Shown: positions 9,365 through 20,349, counted from the first letter of the stretch. The stretch is 64,000 nt of DNA from Thermodesulfobacteriaceae bacterium UBA6232 (GCA_002441555.1 DJWK01000026.1:75474-139473); one strand, 5' to 3'. Made by a program: numbers and translations. Notes: generated by a model not told the origin, from the sequence alone.

Positions 9365-11068
9365 TTAGACAAGAATCATTTCAGTTGTAGCTTTGCCTGC
9401 AGGAACCATGGGGAACACCCCTTCTTCAGGAGCAATAATTACATCAAGAATGACCAATTTATCCATGCTTAAAATTTTCTTCAATGTGGGTTCAACTTCC
9501 TGAGGTTTGGTTATTCTCATTCCAACAGCACCGTAAGCCTCGGCAATTTTAACAAAATCAGGAATGGTTGCAAATTTAACAGCAGAATATCTTTTTCCAT
9601 AAAAGAGTTCTTGCCACTGTCTCACCATTCCGAGATAGCCGTTATTAAGTATGATAATTTTTATGGGAAGTTTTTGATCCATAGCAGTTGCAAGTTCCTG
9701 GATGTTCATCTGGATTGAGCCATCTCCTGCTATGTCAATAACAAGTTTCCCTGGATTTCCCATTTGGGCTCCAATGGAAGCTGGAAAGCCAAAACCCATG
9801 GTCCCAAGACCGCCTGAGGAAATAAGGGTTCTTGGGTATTTAAATTTGTAATACTGGGCTGTCCACATTTGATTCTGTCCCACTTCAGTGCAAATAATGG
9901 CTTCACCCTTGGTAAGTTCATAAAGTTTTTCAATAACAAATTGGGGTTTAATATAATTGGGGTCCTCTTTATAAGTTAAAGGATATCTTCTTCTCCAAAT
10001 TTCAATTTGTTCCCACCAGTCCTTAAATCTTTCTTTCCAGTATTTTTTGGGTTTCCCCACTTCTTTAATAACTTCAAGAAGTCTTGTTAGTGCCCTTTTA
10101 CAATCAGCAACTATGGGAACATCAACTTTAACATTTTTTTGAATTGAGCTTGGATCAATATCAATGTGAATGATTTTGGCATGGGGAGCAAAGGCATCCA
10201 CCTTTCCTGTAACCCTGTCATCAAAGCGTGCCCCCACTGCAAGCAAAACATCACAATTGGCAACAGCCATGTTGGCATAATAGGTACCATGCATTCCAAG
10301 CATACCAAGGGATTGATCATGATCTCCAGGGAAGCCCCCTAAGCCCATCAAGGTCATGGTAACAGGAAGATTAAGCCTTTCGGCAAGTTCTCTAACCTCC
10401 GAGGCAGCACCTGATGAAATAACACCTCCTCCCACCAAAAAGACTGGTCTTTCTGCCTTTTCAAGAAGCAAATAGGCCTTTTCAATCTGTTTAATATGAG
10501 GTTCATAGGTCGGATTGTAGCTTCTTAAGTGAATTTCTTCGGGATAATTGAACTCACCTTTGGCTTGTTGCACATCCTTGGGGAGATCAATAAGAACTGG
10601 TCCTGGCCTTCCTGTGCGAGCGATATAAAAGGCAGCCTTAAGAATCCTTGGCAAATCTTCAATGCGTTTCACAAGAAAATTGTGTTTGGTTATAGGACGG
10701 GTAATTCCTGTAATATCAACTTCTTGGAAGGCGTCATTTCCTATAAGTTTGGTGGGAACCTGCCCAGTGATTACCACAATGGGAATGGAATCCATATATG
10801 CAGTGGCTATACCCGTTACAGTATTGGTTGCTCCTGGGCCTGAGGTTGCAATGGCAACACCAACTTTTCCCGTTGATCTTGCATAACCATCTGCAGCATG
10901 AGCTGCACCCTGTTCGTGTCTAACCAAAACATGATGAATTTCTGGGGTTTTGTAAAGCTCATCATAGACATCAATTATTGCTCCCCCAGGATAGCCAAAA
11001 ACTATCTCCACACCTTCTCTTTTAAGAGCTTCAACTACCATTCTTGCACCAGTCATTATTTCACCCAA
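9365..11068 (-). CDS. ilvB: Acetolactate synthase, large catalytic subunit
   Basis: A 567-residue ThDP enzyme: [14 protein letters not shown] with [15 protein letters not shown] (catalytic Glu) near the N-terminus, a central FAD-binding domain, and the ThDP motif GDGSIQMN...NNGYLG from about residue 448. It condenses pyruvate into acetolactate in branched-chain amino acid synthesis. The start is a TTG with AGGAGG nine bases before it; an in-frame ATG four codons later is possible but badly spaced. It lies one base after the small YdcH-like gene and runs into ilvH. Confidence 0.96.
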   Translation of the reverse strand: MGEIMTGARMVVEALKREGVEIVFGYPGGAIIDVYDELYKTPEIHHVLVRHEQGAAHAADGYARSTGKVGVAIATSGPGATNTVTGIATAYMDSIPIVVITGQVPTKLIGNDAFQEVDITGITRPITKHNFLVKRIEDLPRILKAAFYIARTGRPGPVLIDLPKDVQQAKGEFNYPEEIHLRSYNPTYEPHIKQIEKAYLLLEKAERPVFLVGGGVISSGAASEVRELAERLNLPVTMTLMGLGGFPGDHDQSLGMLGMHGTYYANMAVANCDVLLAVGARFDDRVTGKVDAFAPHAKIIHIDIDPSSIQKNVKVDVPIVADCKRALTRLLEVIKEVGKPKKYWKERFKDWWEQIEIWRRRYPLTYKEDPNYIKPQFVIEKLYELTKGEAIICTEVGQNQMWTAQYYKFKYPRTLISSGGLGTMGFGFPASIGAQMGNPGKLVIDIAGDGSIQMNIQELATAMDQKLPIKIIILNNGYLGMVRQWQELFYGKRYSAVKFATIPDFVKIAEAYGAVGMRITKPQEVEPTLKKILSMDKLVILDVIIAPEEGVFPMVPAGKATTEMILV

Positions 11069-11069
11069 T

Positions 11070-11291
11070 TCAGTTCCCCTCCTTTTGATATTTTTTTATT
11101 AGTTCATAAATTTTTTCCTTTAAATAAAGCTTTTCAAGTTTAATCTGTTTTTCCCTAATTTCTTCTTCAGTGGTAAGATAGGGGCGCTTGGCAAGTTCCT
11201 CAAGCTCCTTTTCCAAACTTTGATGCTTTTCATAAAGTTTTTTAATATCTTCATACTTTTCAGCAAATTGTTTAACTAATTCTTTATCCAT
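11070..11291 (-). CDS. Small coiled-coil protein, YdcH/DUF465-like
   Basis: A 73-residue, highly charged helical protein ([22 protein letters not shown]...[17 protein letters not shown]). Its spacing of helices resembles the YdcH (DUF465) family of small cytoplasmic proteins with no proven function. AGGAGGG precedes its ATG. It ends one base before ilvB starts, so it is translated from the same message, although no functional tie to branched-chain synthesis is known. The family call rests on the pattern alone. Confidence 0.65.
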   Translation of the reverse strand: MDKELVKQFAEKYEDIKKLYEKHQSLEKELEELAKRPYLTTEEEIREKQIKLEKLYLKEKIYELIKKYQKEGN

Positions 11292-11366
11292 AACTATACC
11301 CTCCTTTTTATATTATTTTTTAAGAAACTTACGAGATTATGTGAAAATTTTCTTGAGAGATCCTCT

Positions 11367-12116
11367 TCAGGCATCCTCTTTTTTAGCCAGGGCTTTTAGT
11401 AATTCAATGGGGAGAGGGAAGAGAATGGTGGAATTTTTCTCAGTGGCTATTTCAGTTAAGGTTTGAAGATATCTCAATTGAAGGGTGATGGGATTTTCTG
11501 CCATAATCTTGGCAGCTTCAAGAAGGGTTCTTGAGGCCTGATATTCACCATCGGCACTGATAATTTTTGCCCTTCTTTCTCTTTCGGCTTCAGCTTGTTT
11601 GGCCATAGCTCTTTTCATTTCCTCAGGAAGATCAATTTCTTTAATCTCCACTTTGGAAACTTTAACACCCCATGGCTCAGTATCAGCATCAAGAATTTCC
11701 TGAAGTTTAATGTTAAGTTTTTCCCTTTCTGCAAGAATTTCATCAAGTTCAGCCTGACCACAAATGCTTCTCAATGTGGTCTGGGCAAGTTGACTGGTAG
11801 CATAATAGTAATCTTCAACCTGTAAAAAGGCTTTATCTGGATCCATTACTCTGAAATAAACGACAGCACTAACTCTAATGGAAACATTATCCCTGGTAAT
11901 AACCTCTTGAGGAGGAACATCAAGGGTTACCGTTCTCAAATCAATTTTTCTCATCTTATCAATAATGGGAATAAGAATAATTAAACCAGGCCCCTTTACT
12001 TTGTGAAATTTCCCAAGCCTTAATACTACAGCTCTTTCATATTCGTTGATAACCTTGACAGAGGCTTGCAAAAAAAGTAAAACAATTAATACAATAAATA
12101 AAAATGATAATTCCAT
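11367..12116 (-). CDS. Slipin / stomatin-like SPFH membrane protein
   Basis: A 249-residue band-7 protein. One N-terminal membrane helix ([18 protein letters not shown]) is followed by [48 protein letters not shown] and an [17 protein letters not shown] helix, the hallmark of prokaryotic slipins. They form membrane scaffolds and often pair with an NfeD protease, which is absent here. The ATG at 12116 is chosen because AGGAGGAGGTGACT sits directly before it; the frame is open 16 codons further upstream. Confidence 0.9.
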   Translation of the reverse strand: MELSFLFIVLIVLLFLQASVKVINEYERAVVLRLGKFHKVKGPGLIILIPIIDKMRKIDLRTVTLDVPPQEVITRDNVSIRVSAVVYFRVMDPDKAFLQVEDYYYATSQLAQTTLRSICGQAELDEILAEREKLNIKLQEILDADTEPWGVKVSKVEIKEIDLPEEMKRAMAKQAEAERERRAKIISADGEYQASRTLLEAAKIMAENPITLQLRYLQTLTEIATEKNSTILFPLPIELLKALAKKEDA

Positions 12117-12193
12117 AGTCACCTCCTCCTGCAAATTTTCTATTTTTAAAAAGTTTATCCACATTAGAATTAAAAGTCAAGAAAGAATTTTGC

Positions 12194-12222
12194 TTGAGCT
12201 TTAAAAACTTTTCTGTTAAGAT
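12194..12222 (+). promoter_or_regulatory. Possible promoter for the DUF4390-ntrY pair
   Basis: TTGAGC at 12194-12199, a 17-base spacer and TAAGAT at 12217-12222. The ATG of the next gene is only 11 bases after the -10 element and lacks a Shine-Dalgarno site, so the transcript could be leaderless. Confidence 0.4.
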
Positions 12223-12233
12223 AAAAACAATCT

Positions 12234-12782
12234 ATGAAAAAATGGATTCTTTCTCTGGGTTTTATTTGGTTTTTAATTTCAAATTCTTACGGGCTTTCCA
12301 TTGGAGAAATTTATTTATTTAAAGGCTCTGCAAAGGAGATTCTTTTAAGCTTTAATCTGAAAGAATTCCCTATTCAAGAAGTGATTTTGTCTCTTAAAAG
12401 ACAGAAAGAAGAGGTGCTTCTTCTTTGTGAGGTGGAAATTTATAGAGAGCGGTTTTTTTTAAGAGATGAACTTGTTCAAAAATATGTTTTTTTTAAAAAA
12501 GGAGGTTATAAGCCCGAGATAAATAAATATTATCTTGAGGATGGAAAAAGTTTTGTTTATTTTGACCATCCAGAAGAGCTCTCCAAGTTTTTAATAGAAT
12601 TTCAGTCCCTTGATTTATCAATACCCTCTTTGGAAAATAAAAATGATTATTACCTTTTAATAAAGGTACAATTAAGTTTTTATACTCATTTAGATTCAAA
12701 TCTTCGCTATACTTCAAAGGTTCGTCAAGTTTTTTATAAGACAGAAAAGAAATATGATTTCTCGAAGAGTATTCTTTATTAA
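12234..12782 (+). CDS. DUF4390-like secreted protein
   Basis: A 182-residue protein with a signal peptide (MKKWILSLGFIWFLISNSYG), then a beta-rich domain with LRDELVQKYVFFKK and a QLSFYTHLDSNLRYTSKVRQ end. This resembles DUF4390 proteins, which often precede NtrY-type kinases. That is the arrangement here: the kinase begins 29 bases before this gene ends. The protein is probably periplasmic or membrane-anchored. Its function is not established; a role in the signal input of the kinase is inference from the conserved pairing. Confidence 0.65.
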   Translation: MKKWILSLGFIWFLISNSYGLSIGEIYLFKGSAKEILLSFNLKEFPIQEVILSLKRQKEEVLLLCEVEIYRERFFLRDELVQKYVFFKKGGYKPEINKYYLEDGKSFVYFDHPEELSKFLIEFQSLDLSIPSLENKNDYYLLIKVQLSFYTHLDSNLRYTSKVRQVFYKTEKKYDFSKSILY

Positions 12783-14826
12783 AAAATTTTTTTTGATTAT
12801 CTTTATTATTTTATTTGTCATATCTATCCAAGATCTGCTTTATAAAAGTGAATTCTTAAGTCTTCCTGAAAAAAATCTTTTTCTTTTTTTTGCTTTACAA
12901 ATAGATTTTCTCTTACTTTTGGTTTTGCTTTATTTGATATTCAGATATCTCTATAAAATTTTTTGGAGTATTCGTGGAAGAAAAATTTCTCGAAGTTTGA
13001 AATTCAAATTATTTGCCGTTTATTTTCTTTCTATTGCCTTTACGGCTTTTGTTTTAATTGCTGGAAGTTTAATATTTCTTAAAAAGGGCATAGATTATTG
13101 GTTTGAAGAATTTTCAGCGTTAAAGATTTCATCGCATCTTCTTAAAGAAGAGGATTGGCTTAAAGATTTAGAGGCAGATTTATTAAAAAAGGCATTACAA
13201 ATAAAAAGTGAATATATAGAAAAAACGGAAAATATTCGAAGTAAAGATTTAAGAGAAAAATATCGTTATTTTATGAATCTTGATTCTATTGAAGTTTATA
13301 CCCTTCAGGGAGAACTTTACAAAAAAACCTATTCATCTGAGATACCTTCAAAACAGGGAATTCCTCCTTCCATTCTTGAAGATTTGTTAAAGGAGAAGCA
13401 AGCTCAGTCCATTATCCAGCCAGTAGATTCTAATCTTCTAATAAGAGTTTTTATTCCTACCCATGATAGGGCAGGAAGACCATATATTCTTGCTGTGGGG
13501 AAGCTTTTTGATCCCAATAAATTGAGAGAATATACTAAAAAGGAGGAAAAAATATCTCATACCTTTCAATTATTTTTAATACTCTCTTTAAGTTTGGTTT
13601 TTCTGCTCGTTCTCTTTTTAGGTATCTGGGTTGGAAACAAACTTGGGAAAACTTTAACGGAGCCTTTGCAAACTTTAATTCTTGCAACCCAAAAAATTTC
13701 GCATAGAGATTATCGCTTAGATGACCTCCCTCTTGAGACTTCCCAAGATGATGAGATTTATCAGCTCATTCAGGCCTTCAGAAAAATGGCAGAAGAGATA
13801 AAAAGATATGAAACCACACTGAGAAAATACAATCAATATTTAAGAGGGGTATTAAATGCCCTTCCTGTGGGAATTTTAATTTTGAAAGAAAATGAGGAAC
13901 TTCTCTTTGCCAATGAGCAATTTAACCGTTTTCTTTCAGATTTTAACTTTAAGAATTTTCAGGAATTCTGTCAGAATCTTTCCATAAATGAATACTTTAA
14001 TAATCTTGGTATAGAAGAAAATTTCTATAAAAATATAACTTTTGCAAAAGATGAGAGAGAGCTTCATCTTGGAGTAACCTTTATGAAACTTGAACTCTTT
14101 AATGAAATATTGAAACTTTTAATAATTGAAAATCTTGAGGAGAAGGAAACCTTAAAAAGGCTTTCTATGTGGAGAGAGGTTGCTGTAATTATTGCTCATG
14201 AAATAAAAAATCCCTTAACTCCCATAAAGCTTTCAGTTGAAAGATTAAGAAAAAGGCTGAAGGATGATTTGCCTGAAGAAAAAAGAGAATTTCTGGAAAG
14301 TACTGTTAACCTTGTAAATAAATATGTTGAAGAATTGAAAAAACTTGCCTATGATCTCTATTATTTTTCAGAAAAATCCTCCTTTGAGATAAAAGAAGTC
14401 AATCTTAGAGAAAATATTAAAGAGGTTTCCGAGTTATATCGTTCAGCTTACCAGGATCTTCAAATAGACTTATCAGAGGCAAGAGATGTTTTAATATGGG
14501 CGGATCCCTTTCAGCTAAAAAGAATATGGATCAATCTTTTTGAGAATTCAATAAAGGCTATGAATGAAAAGGGTAAGATTAAAATAGCAGTAGGTGAAAA
14601 GGAAGGAAGAGTTTTTGTTATTTTTGAAGATACTGGTCCTGGCCTTGAGGAAGATGTAATTAAAGCCTTTAATAAAGGAGATCTTTCTTCTCTAAAAAAA
14701 ATCGGAACAGGCCTTTTGATTGTCTCAAGTATTGTTAAACTTCATGAAGGAAAGGTAAGAGTTGAAAATAAAGAGGAAGGAGGATCACGGTTTGTCCTTG
14801 AATTCCCTAAAAAGTTGAGATCTTAA
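12754..14826 (+). CDS. NtrY-like membrane sensor histidine kinase
   Basis: A 690-residue kinase. Predicted membrane helices lie near residues 10-27, 40-66, 89-110 and 275-295, with an extracytoplasmic domain between the last two. Then come HAMP (about 296-350), a PAS domain (about 365-450), the dimerisation domain with IIAHEIKNPLTPIKLS (His 482), and an ATPase domain with an FENSIKAM N-box, a DTGPGL G1-box and GTGLLIV G2-box. This is the NtrY layout, linked to nitrogen or redox sensing. No response regulator lies beside it. The 3' end overlaps the convergent pseudouridine synthase gene by 42 bases. Confidence 0.9.
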   Translation: MISRRVFFIKKFFLIIFIILFVISIQDLLYKSEFLSLPEKNLFLFFALQIDFLLLLVLLYLIFRYLYKIFWSIRGRKISRSLKFKLFAVYFLSIAFTAFVLIAGSLIFLKKGIDYWFEEFSALKISSHLLKEEDWLKDLEADLLKKALQIKSEYIEKTENIRSKDLREKYRYFMNLDSIEVYTLQGELYKKTYSSEIPSKQGIPPSILEDLLKEKQAQSIIQPVDSNLLIRVFIPTHDRAGRPYILAVGKLFDPNKLREYTKKEEKISHTFQLFLILSLSLVFLLVLFLGIWVGNKLGKTLTEPLQTLILATQKISHRDYRLDDLPLETSQDDEIYQLIQAFRKMAEEIKRYETTLRKYNQYLRGVLNALPVGILILKENEELLFANEQFNRFLSDFNFKNFQEFCQNLSINEYFNNLGIEENFYKNITFAKDERELHLGVTFMKLELFNEILKLLIIENLEEKETLKRLSMWREVAVIIAHEIKNPLTPIKLSVERLRKRLKDDLPEEKREFLESTVNLVNKYVEELKKLAYDLYYFSEKSSFEIKEVNLRENIKEVSELYRSAYQDLQIDLSEARDVLIWADPFQLKRIWINLFENSIKAMNEKGKIKIAVGEKEGRVFVIFEDTGPGLEEDVIKAFNKGDLSSLKKIGTGLLIVSSIVKLHEGKVRVENKEEGGSRFVLEFPKKLRS

Positions 14827-15519
14827 CTGGGTCATTTCCTCCGTACTTAATTTTTTAATTTCACAGGGTTTTAAATTTTCAAGCTTTACAGGACCGATAG
14901 CTATCCTTTTTATAGAAAGAACCTTATAACCCAGTTTGCCAAACAATCTTTTTAAAAGATGATATCTTCCTTCGTAAACGGTGATTTCTAAATGGTTTTT
15001 TTCATAATTTAAAATAGAAATTTTGGCAGGGTTTGTTTTTCCCTCTTTAAGTTCAACTCCCTCTTCAATGGCAATTTTGTCCTCCTCTTTTAAAGGTTTG
15101 TTAATTTTGATTTCATAAACCTTAGGTAGTTTCCAACGCGGATGGGTTATTCTGTGTGCAAGTTCTCCATCATTGGTAAGAAGGATAAGTCCTTCAGCAT
15201 CTTTATCAAGTCTTCCTGCAGGAAAAAGTTCTTTATACCTGGAAAGATTTTCTGGAAGAAGGTCAAAAATGGTCTTTTCCTTATCTCTGGTTGAAGTAAT
15301 TACTCCTTTCGGCTTATAAAATTTGTAATAATAAAACCTTTGATAAATAAGAGGTCTTTCCTCATAAAAAATGAGATCCCTTTCTGGATTAATCTTAAAA
15401 GCGGGATCTTTTATTATTTCTTGATTAACTTTTATCTTTTTTTCTTTGATTAATTTAAGAACCTCCTTTCTTGAACCAAGCCCTAAGTTTGATAAAAATT
15501 TATCAAGACGAATTTTCAT
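14785..15519 (-). CDS. RsuA/RluB-family rRNA pseudouridine synthase
   Basis: A 244-residue protein with an N-terminal S4 RNA-binding domain (residues 1-60) and the pseudouridine synthase domain with FPAGRLDKDAEGLILLTNDG. Asp 105 in RLD is the catalytic residue. It isomerises a uridine in ribosomal RNA. RKxxKLI in the S4 domain and DPAFKINPERDLI look closer to RsuA (16S U516) than to RluB, but the target cannot be fixed from sequence. It lies six bases after polA in the same direction. Confidence 0.85.
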   Translation of the reverse strand: MKIRLDKFLSNLGLGSRKEVLKLIKEKKIKVNQEIIKDPAFKINPERDLIFYEERPLIYQRFYYYKFYKPKGVITSTRDKEKTIFDLLPENLSRYKELFPAGRLDKDAEGLILLTNDGELAHRITHPRWKLPKVYEIKINKPLKEEDKIAIEEGVELKEGKTNPAKISILNYEKNHLEITVYEGRYHLLKRLFGKLGYKVLSIKRIAIGPVKLENLKPCEIKKLSTEEMTQLRSQLFREFKDKP

Positions 15520-15525
15520 TTGGGC

Positions 15526-18108
15526 TTAAGCCTTACAATCTGCCCAGGATTTACCGTAGGAGGCATTCACTTTAAGGGGAACAGATAGAGAAAGATCAAG
15601 GCCAAGATAACTAAAAGGACTGGTCATAACCTCTTTAGCAAAGGTGATAATTTTTTCTATTTCTTCTTCTGGGACCTCAAGAAGAAGCTCATCATGGACC
15701 TGAAGAAGAATGGAACTTTTAAAGCTTTGCTTTTCAAGAGCAAGATAGAGGGCAACCATGGCTGCCTTCATAAGATCTGCTGCTGAACCCTGTATGGGTG
15801 TATTTACAGCCATACGATAACCTAATTCCCTTACTGTTTTAACGGGACTGAAAATTTCCGGGATGTATCTTTTCCTTCCAGAAAGGGTTTGAACATATCC
15901 GTTTTCCTTTGCAAATTCAATGGTTTTTTCAATGTATTCCTTTACTCTAAGATAGCGGGCAAAATATTTTTTAATATATGCATCCGCTGAAGAGGGATCA
16001 ATTCTTAGTTCCCTACTCAATCCATAGGGGCTCATTCCATAGGCAATACCAAAATTTATCACCTTGGCAACTCTTCTCATTTCAGGGGTTACTTTCTCAG
16101 GAGGGACTCCAAAAACCTCACAGGCAGTATGGGTATGAATGTCAAAATCCCTTTCAAAGGCAGATAGTAAATTTTCATCCCTTGAAAAATGAGCAAGAAT
16201 TCTCAACTCAATCTGGGAATAATCGAGACTCAAAATATAATGTCCCTCTTCAGCTATAAAGGCCCTTCTTATGGCAAGACCTTCCTCTCCTTTTACAGGA
16301 ATATTTTGTAAATTGGGCTTTTGAGAGCTAAGTCTTCCAGTTGCAGTGCCTGTCTGATTAAATTCCGTGCGTAGCCTTTTATCATGTGGGGAAACCTCCC
16401 TTAAAAAGACTTCAAGATAGGTGCTTTTAAGTTTATAGAGGGTCCGGTACTGAAGAAGTAAAGGCACAATGGGATGATAATCATAGAGCTCTTCCAGAAC
16501 TTCAGCATCTGTTGATGGTTGAGAGGACTTCTGAGTTCTTTTAATTTTTGGAAGTTTAAGTTTTTCAAAAAGAATATGGGCAACCTCTTGACTGGAACGG
16601 GGATTGAATTTCTTTCCAGCAAACTCAAAAAGCCTTCTTTCAATCTCTTTAATTTTTTCATCAAAATCCCGAAGAAGTTCTCTTACGTAATCAAGATCAA
16701 TTTTAATTCCCCTTTTTTCCATAGTATAGAGAACTTTACTTAAAGGAATTTCAACCCTTTTTAACCAGATAAGAAGGCCTTCATCTATAAGTCTTTCTTT
16801 AAGTTCCTTACCGAGTTGAAGAAGGGATATTCCTTTAAGTCCATTATTTTTATTGCCCTCATTCAAGGTATAATCAAGATAATCAAAAACCAATTGATTA
16901 AATTCGTAATTTTTAAGAGAGGGATTTAGTAAATAAGCAGCTAATTTTACATCAAAGGGCTCTCCTAATTCTTTCTCTATTTGATGAAGAAATTCTTTGT
17001 AATCATAAAGAATTACCTCTTTATCTCTTAAAACTTCCCAAAGCCCTGGATCAGGTTTTGTTAAATAACATTTTTCTGGTGTATAGGAGATAAGAAGGTT
17101 TATATTTTTAAAGGCAAAAAGACCTGTTTTTCCTTTTTCAAGAAATAAAGCAATTAGGGATGGATTATCCCTTGAAATTATATTTTTTAAGTCAAGAGGA
17201 GATATTTCGATGGTTTCAAAAACTGGATATTCTTCGGGGAAAGCAAATTCTTTCAAAAATTTACGAAATTCAAGCTCTTTAAAAAGTCTTTTTAATTCCT
17301 TTAAATTAGGTTCTTTACGAAAGTAATAGGATAACTCCTTTGAAGGAAGGGGGGCCTCAGTTTTCAATTTCATTAATTCAAGATTTTGAAAAACCTGATC
17401 CCTGTATTTTAAAAGATTTTCCCTCAGTTTTAGAGGGGTTATCTTTAAGATATTTTGATATAAATTTTCCAAGGTTTTAAAGGTTTTTATAAGGTTTTGA
17501 GCAGTTTTTTCTCCAACTCCTGGCACACCCTTTATATTATCTGAGGGGTCTCCGCAGAGGGCTCTAAAGTGAAGAAAATATTCTGGAGGGAAACCATATT
17601 TTTCTTGAAAGGTCTTAAGATCAGTTATTTTTTCTCTTACAGGATCATAGGCAAGAACCTTTTCATTTATAAGGGAAAAAAGGTCTTTATCTGGTGCTAT
17701 CATTAAAATAGGAATATCAAAGGTTTTTATAAAGGTTGCCATAAGATCATCTGCTTCAAAACCCTCTGCAGAAACAAGAGGAATTCCCAGGGCGGAAACT
17801 ATTTTCTTAATATAAGGTATTTGAATTTTGAGATCCTCTGGCATTCCTGGTCTTGTGGCCTTATATTCCTCATATTGAAGGTGTCTGAAGGTGGGGCCCT
17901 TTTCATCCATAAACCAAACAATAATTTTAGGGTTCCATTCTTTTAAGATTTTGAGAAGCATTTGGGTAATGCCAAAAACAGCTTTGGTGGGGAAGCCTTT
18001 TGAGGTGGCTAAATAACCAGGAATGGCATAATAGGACCTGTAAATGAAGGAGCTTCCATCAATTAAAAGAGCACCCTTTTCAAGAATTTCTTTAAGAGAA
18101 AGACTCAT
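15526..18108 (-). CDS. polA: DNA polymerase I with inactive proofreading domain
   Basis: An 860-residue family A polymerase. The N-terminal 5' nuclease domain is about residues 1-290 (GVPGVGEKTA helix-hairpin-helix). A central 3'-5' exonuclease fold lacks the first DxE pair that binds metal, so proofreading is probably lost, as in many thermophiles. The polymerase domain has motif A DYSQIELR (about 631), motif B RRVAKVINFGIAYG (about 683) and motif C QVHDELLLE (about 804). It fills gaps in repair and Okazaki processing. Its start overlaps the stop of the upstream TPR gene by four bases. Confidence 0.95.
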   Translation of the reverse strand: MSLSLKEILEKGALLIDGSSFIYRSYYAIPGYLATSKGFPTKAVFGITQMLLKILKEWNPKIIVWFMDEKGPTFRHLQYEEYKATRPGMPEDLKIQIPYIKKIVSALGIPLVSAEGFEADDLMATFIKTFDIPILMIAPDKDLFSLINEKVLAYDPVREKITDLKTFQEKYGFPPEYFLHFRALCGDPSDNIKGVPGVGEKTAQNLIKTFKTLENLYQNILKITPLKLRENLLKYRDQVFQNLELMKLKTEAPLPSKELSYYFRKEPNLKELKRLFKELEFRKFLKEFAFPEEYPVFETIEISPLDLKNIISRDNPSLIALFLEKGKTGLFAFKNINLLISYTPEKCYLTKPDPGLWEVLRDKEVILYDYKEFLHQIEKELGEPFDVKLAAYLLNPSLKNYEFNQLVFDYLDYTLNEGNKNNGLKGISLLQLGKELKERLIDEGLLIWLKRVEIPLSKVLYTMEKRGIKIDLDYVRELLRDFDEKIKEIERRLFEFAGKKFNPRSSQEVAHILFEKLKLPKIKRTQKSSQPSTDAEVLEELYDYHPIVPLLLQYRTLYKLKSTYLEVFLREVSPHDKRLRTEFNQTGTATGRLSSQKPNLQNIPVKGEEGLAIRRAFIAEEGHYILSLDYSQIELRILAHFSRDENLLSAFERDFDIHTHTACEVFGVPPEKVTPEMRRVAKVINFGIAYGMSPYGLSRELRIDPSSADAYIKKYFARYLRVKEYIEKTIEFAKENGYVQTLSGRKRYIPEIFSPVKTVRELGYRMAVNTPIQGSAADLMKAAMVALYLALEKQSFKSSILLQVHDELLLEVPEEEIEKIITFAKEVMTSPFSYLGLDLSLSVPLKVNASYGKSWADCKA

Positions 18109-18674
18109 TCTTTTTCAAGCCTTTGAAGATGTTCCTCCAAAATTTTTGTCTGTTCAATGGCCCCCATCCCTTTGAAAATTTTAAGGGCAAGTTGATAGGC
18201 CTCTTTGGCAGCCTCTTTTTTACCAGTACTTAAATAGGCGTCCCCCAGTCCTGCTAAAGCTCTTCCTGCCCGATGAGGATCTCTGTATCTTTCCGCAATC
18301 TCTAAAATGCGATGGAGATAGGGAATCATTTTTTCATATTCTCCCAATTCTTTATAGGCAAAAACAATCTTTTCTGCAATAATGCTTGTGCTAATTTCAT
18401 CTTCAAAATTCTCACAGATATCAAGGCAGGCCTTATAAGCCCTTAGGGCTTTGTCAAATTTTTGTCTCAATTGATAGATATCTCCCAATTTTTCAAGCAC
18501 ATTAGCCATTTCAGTGAGTTTACCTAAGTTTTGAAATATCTCTAAGGCCTCTTCATAAAGGGATATGGCATCAAGGGTATTCCCCTTAATCCAGGCTTCA
18601 TGGGCCTTTTGACAGCACTCATAGGCCCTTTTTAAAGCCTCTTCCTCTTTGTTTTTTTCCTTTTCCATATTCAC
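18105..18674 (-). CDS. TPR-repeat protein upstream of polA
   Basis: A 189-residue helical protein with about four tetratricopeptide-like repeats (AHEAWIKGNTLDAISLYEEA; KLGDIYQLRQKFDKALRAYK; AGLGDAYLSTGKKEAAKEAY). No signal peptide is seen, so it is cytoplasmic. Such repeats mediate protein-protein contacts. Its stop overlaps the polA start (ATGA), suggesting coupled translation. No known function; the partner is not evident. Confidence 0.8.
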   Translation of the reverse strand: MNMEKEKNKEEEALKRAYECCQKAHEAWIKGNTLDAISLYEEALEIFQNLGKLTEMANVLEKLGDIYQLRQKFDKALRAYKACLDICENFEDEISTSIIAEKIVFAYKELGEYEKMIPYLHRILEIAERYRDPHRAGRALAGLGDAYLSTGKKEAAKEAYQLALKIFKGMGAIEQTKILEEHLQRLEKE

Positions 18675-18741
18675 TCTACCTTGGCAGTTGTAGGCTTTAG
18701 CCTATTGTTTTTCTTACAACTTATAAGTCTTTTAATAATCT

Positions 18742-20343
18742 TTAAAATTTAAACCTTTGCGATATTTCTCTTAAATTATCTGCAAGTTCTTTTAGTTTTT
18801 CTGCAGTTCCAAGGTTAAGATTTGAAACCTCACGGAGATGCTCTACAGCCTTTAATAGCTCCTCCATGGAAGAACTTATATCTGAAGTATACATGGCTGT
18901 ATCCTGTAAATAAGAATTAACTTCTCCTACAGTAATAGTTTGTTCTTCTGTAGCACTGGCAATTACATTAGCTGCATCGTTAATTTCCGTAACTATATCT
19001 CTTATTGAATCTATAGCTGAAATAGAGTTCTGAATATTTTGTTGTACCTCAGCAATCATATTTTCTATGTTCTTAGTTGCTGCCTGAGTTTGCTTAGCAA
19101 GTTCTTTTACCTCATTAGCTACTACTGCAAAGCCTTTTCCTGCCTCTCCAGCTCTGGCTGCCTCAATTGAGGCATTTAATGCAAGAAGGTTGGTGGCCTC
19201 AGCAATATTGTTAATTAAGTTTACAATTTCTCCAATCTTCTTAGAATCTTCTGCAAGTTTCTCAACTACTTCATGAGCCAGTTCAGTTCTTAATTTTGCC
19301 TCCTTTGTCATATCAGTGGTCTTCATCACGCTTTTTGTGATTTCCTGAATAGCTACATTCATTTGTTCAAAGGAATGGGAAACCTCATTGAGTTTCATAT
19401 TAATGTCCACAATTTTCTGGTTAACAAGATCTGTTATTTGAGAAAGATTTAGAGCAGACTCATTTAATTGCAAAGATTTCTCCTTCATAATTCCTGTGGT
19501 ATTAAGAAGCTCTGTAAATGAATTAAGAAGACCTTTAACTAAATCTATTAAACCAAGCCTCATTTTCTCAAGGGCATTAATTAAATAACTCAATTCATCC
19601 TCTCTATCATAATTGAAGGAAGCAGAAAGGTCTCCCTCTGAAATAGCTTCTGTTGTTCGAATAACCTCTTTAAGAGGATTTTCCAGATTGGTTTTTAGAA
19701 AGCGTTGAATTAAATAAAGACTAATAACTAATATAGTAAAGGCTCCAAGAGCAAGAAGACCTATCACCATATAGAGACGGTTTAAATGATTATCAATAAA
19801 ATATATCAATTCAAAGGCTCCATGAATTTCTCCAGCTTTCCATCCTTCCATAGGACCACCTGTTAAGTCTTTACCCTCTCTGTTTCCCCAGAGCTCATAA
19901 GATTTGGCTGGATCTCCATGACAGATAAGACAGTCTTCAGTTAAAATCACAGGTCTAAAAACTCTAACCGCCTTACGATCTTTACCTGTAGCAGGGTCTT
20001 TATATTTAGTTTCAATAACATAAGTTCCCTTTATCAAACCTTCTTTATATTTTTTTAAAACTTCTCTTTCAACTTCATCAGGAGTATTAATGGGATTTCT
20101 TGGATACTCCTTAGGTGCACGAAAGAGATAACCCCCTTCTTTTTCTCCCATTTTAATAGTGCGCATAGATTGAACCACAGGCACAATGTTTAAGAAGTGA
20201 TCTACCACTGCCTTATACTTGGCTTCATCGCCCTCTGCTTTGGCTTTTAAGGCCTCTTCTTTTAATTTGGTCATTAAATCTTTAAAAACACCCTTTTCAT
20301 GAAGGGTTCCGAAATTTTTTCGAATATTTTCCCCCTGCAACAA
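18742..20343 (-). CDS. Heme-sensor methyl-accepting chemotaxis protein (body, in-frame stop upstream)
   Basis: A 533-residue open frame holding a Tll0287/DUF3365-like periplasmic domain with a CLICHGDP heme-binding motif (Cys138, Cys141, His142 of this frame), a membrane helix (about 190-212), HAMP, and a methyl-accepting signalling domain with the conserved tip [21 protein letters not shown] (N- and C-parts). It would sense redox or ligand state through heme c and signal to CheA. The first helix that should anchor and export the heme domain lies upstream in the same frame, cut off by a TAA at 20350-20352. Translation of this body could only start at the TTG codons at 20340-20343. See the 5' fragment entry. 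Confidence 0.85.
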   Translation of the reverse strand: MLQGENIRKNFGTLHEKGVFKDLMTKLKEEALKAKAEGDEAKYKAVVDHFLNIVPVVQSMRTIKMGEKEGGYLFRAPKEYPRNPINTPDEVEREVLKKYKEGLIKGTYVIETKYKDPATGKDRKAVRVFRPVILTEDCLICHGDPAKSYELWGNREGKDLTGGPMEGWKAGEIHGAFELIYFIDNHLNRLYMVIGLLALGAFTILVISLYLIQRFLKTNLENPLKEVIRTTEAISEGDLSASFNYDREDELSYLINALEKMRLGLIDLVKGLLNSFTELLNTTGIMKEKSLQLNESALNLSQITDLVNQKIVDINMKLNEVSHSFEQMNVAIQEITKSVMKTTDMTKEAKLRTELAHEVVEKLAEDSKKIGEIVNLINNIAEATNLLALNASIEAARAGEAGKGFAVVANEVKELAKQTQAATKNIENMIAEVQQNIQNSISAIDSIRDIVTEINDAANVIASATEEQTITVGEVNSYLQDTAMYTSDISSSMEELLKAVEHLREVSNLNLGTAEKLKELADNLREISQRFKF

Positions 20344-20349
20344 TATACC

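Noticed and set aside
15526..18108. Polymerase I proofreading loss as a new finding
   Set aside because: Loss of exonuclease motifs in polymerase I is common in thermophilic and other bacteria.
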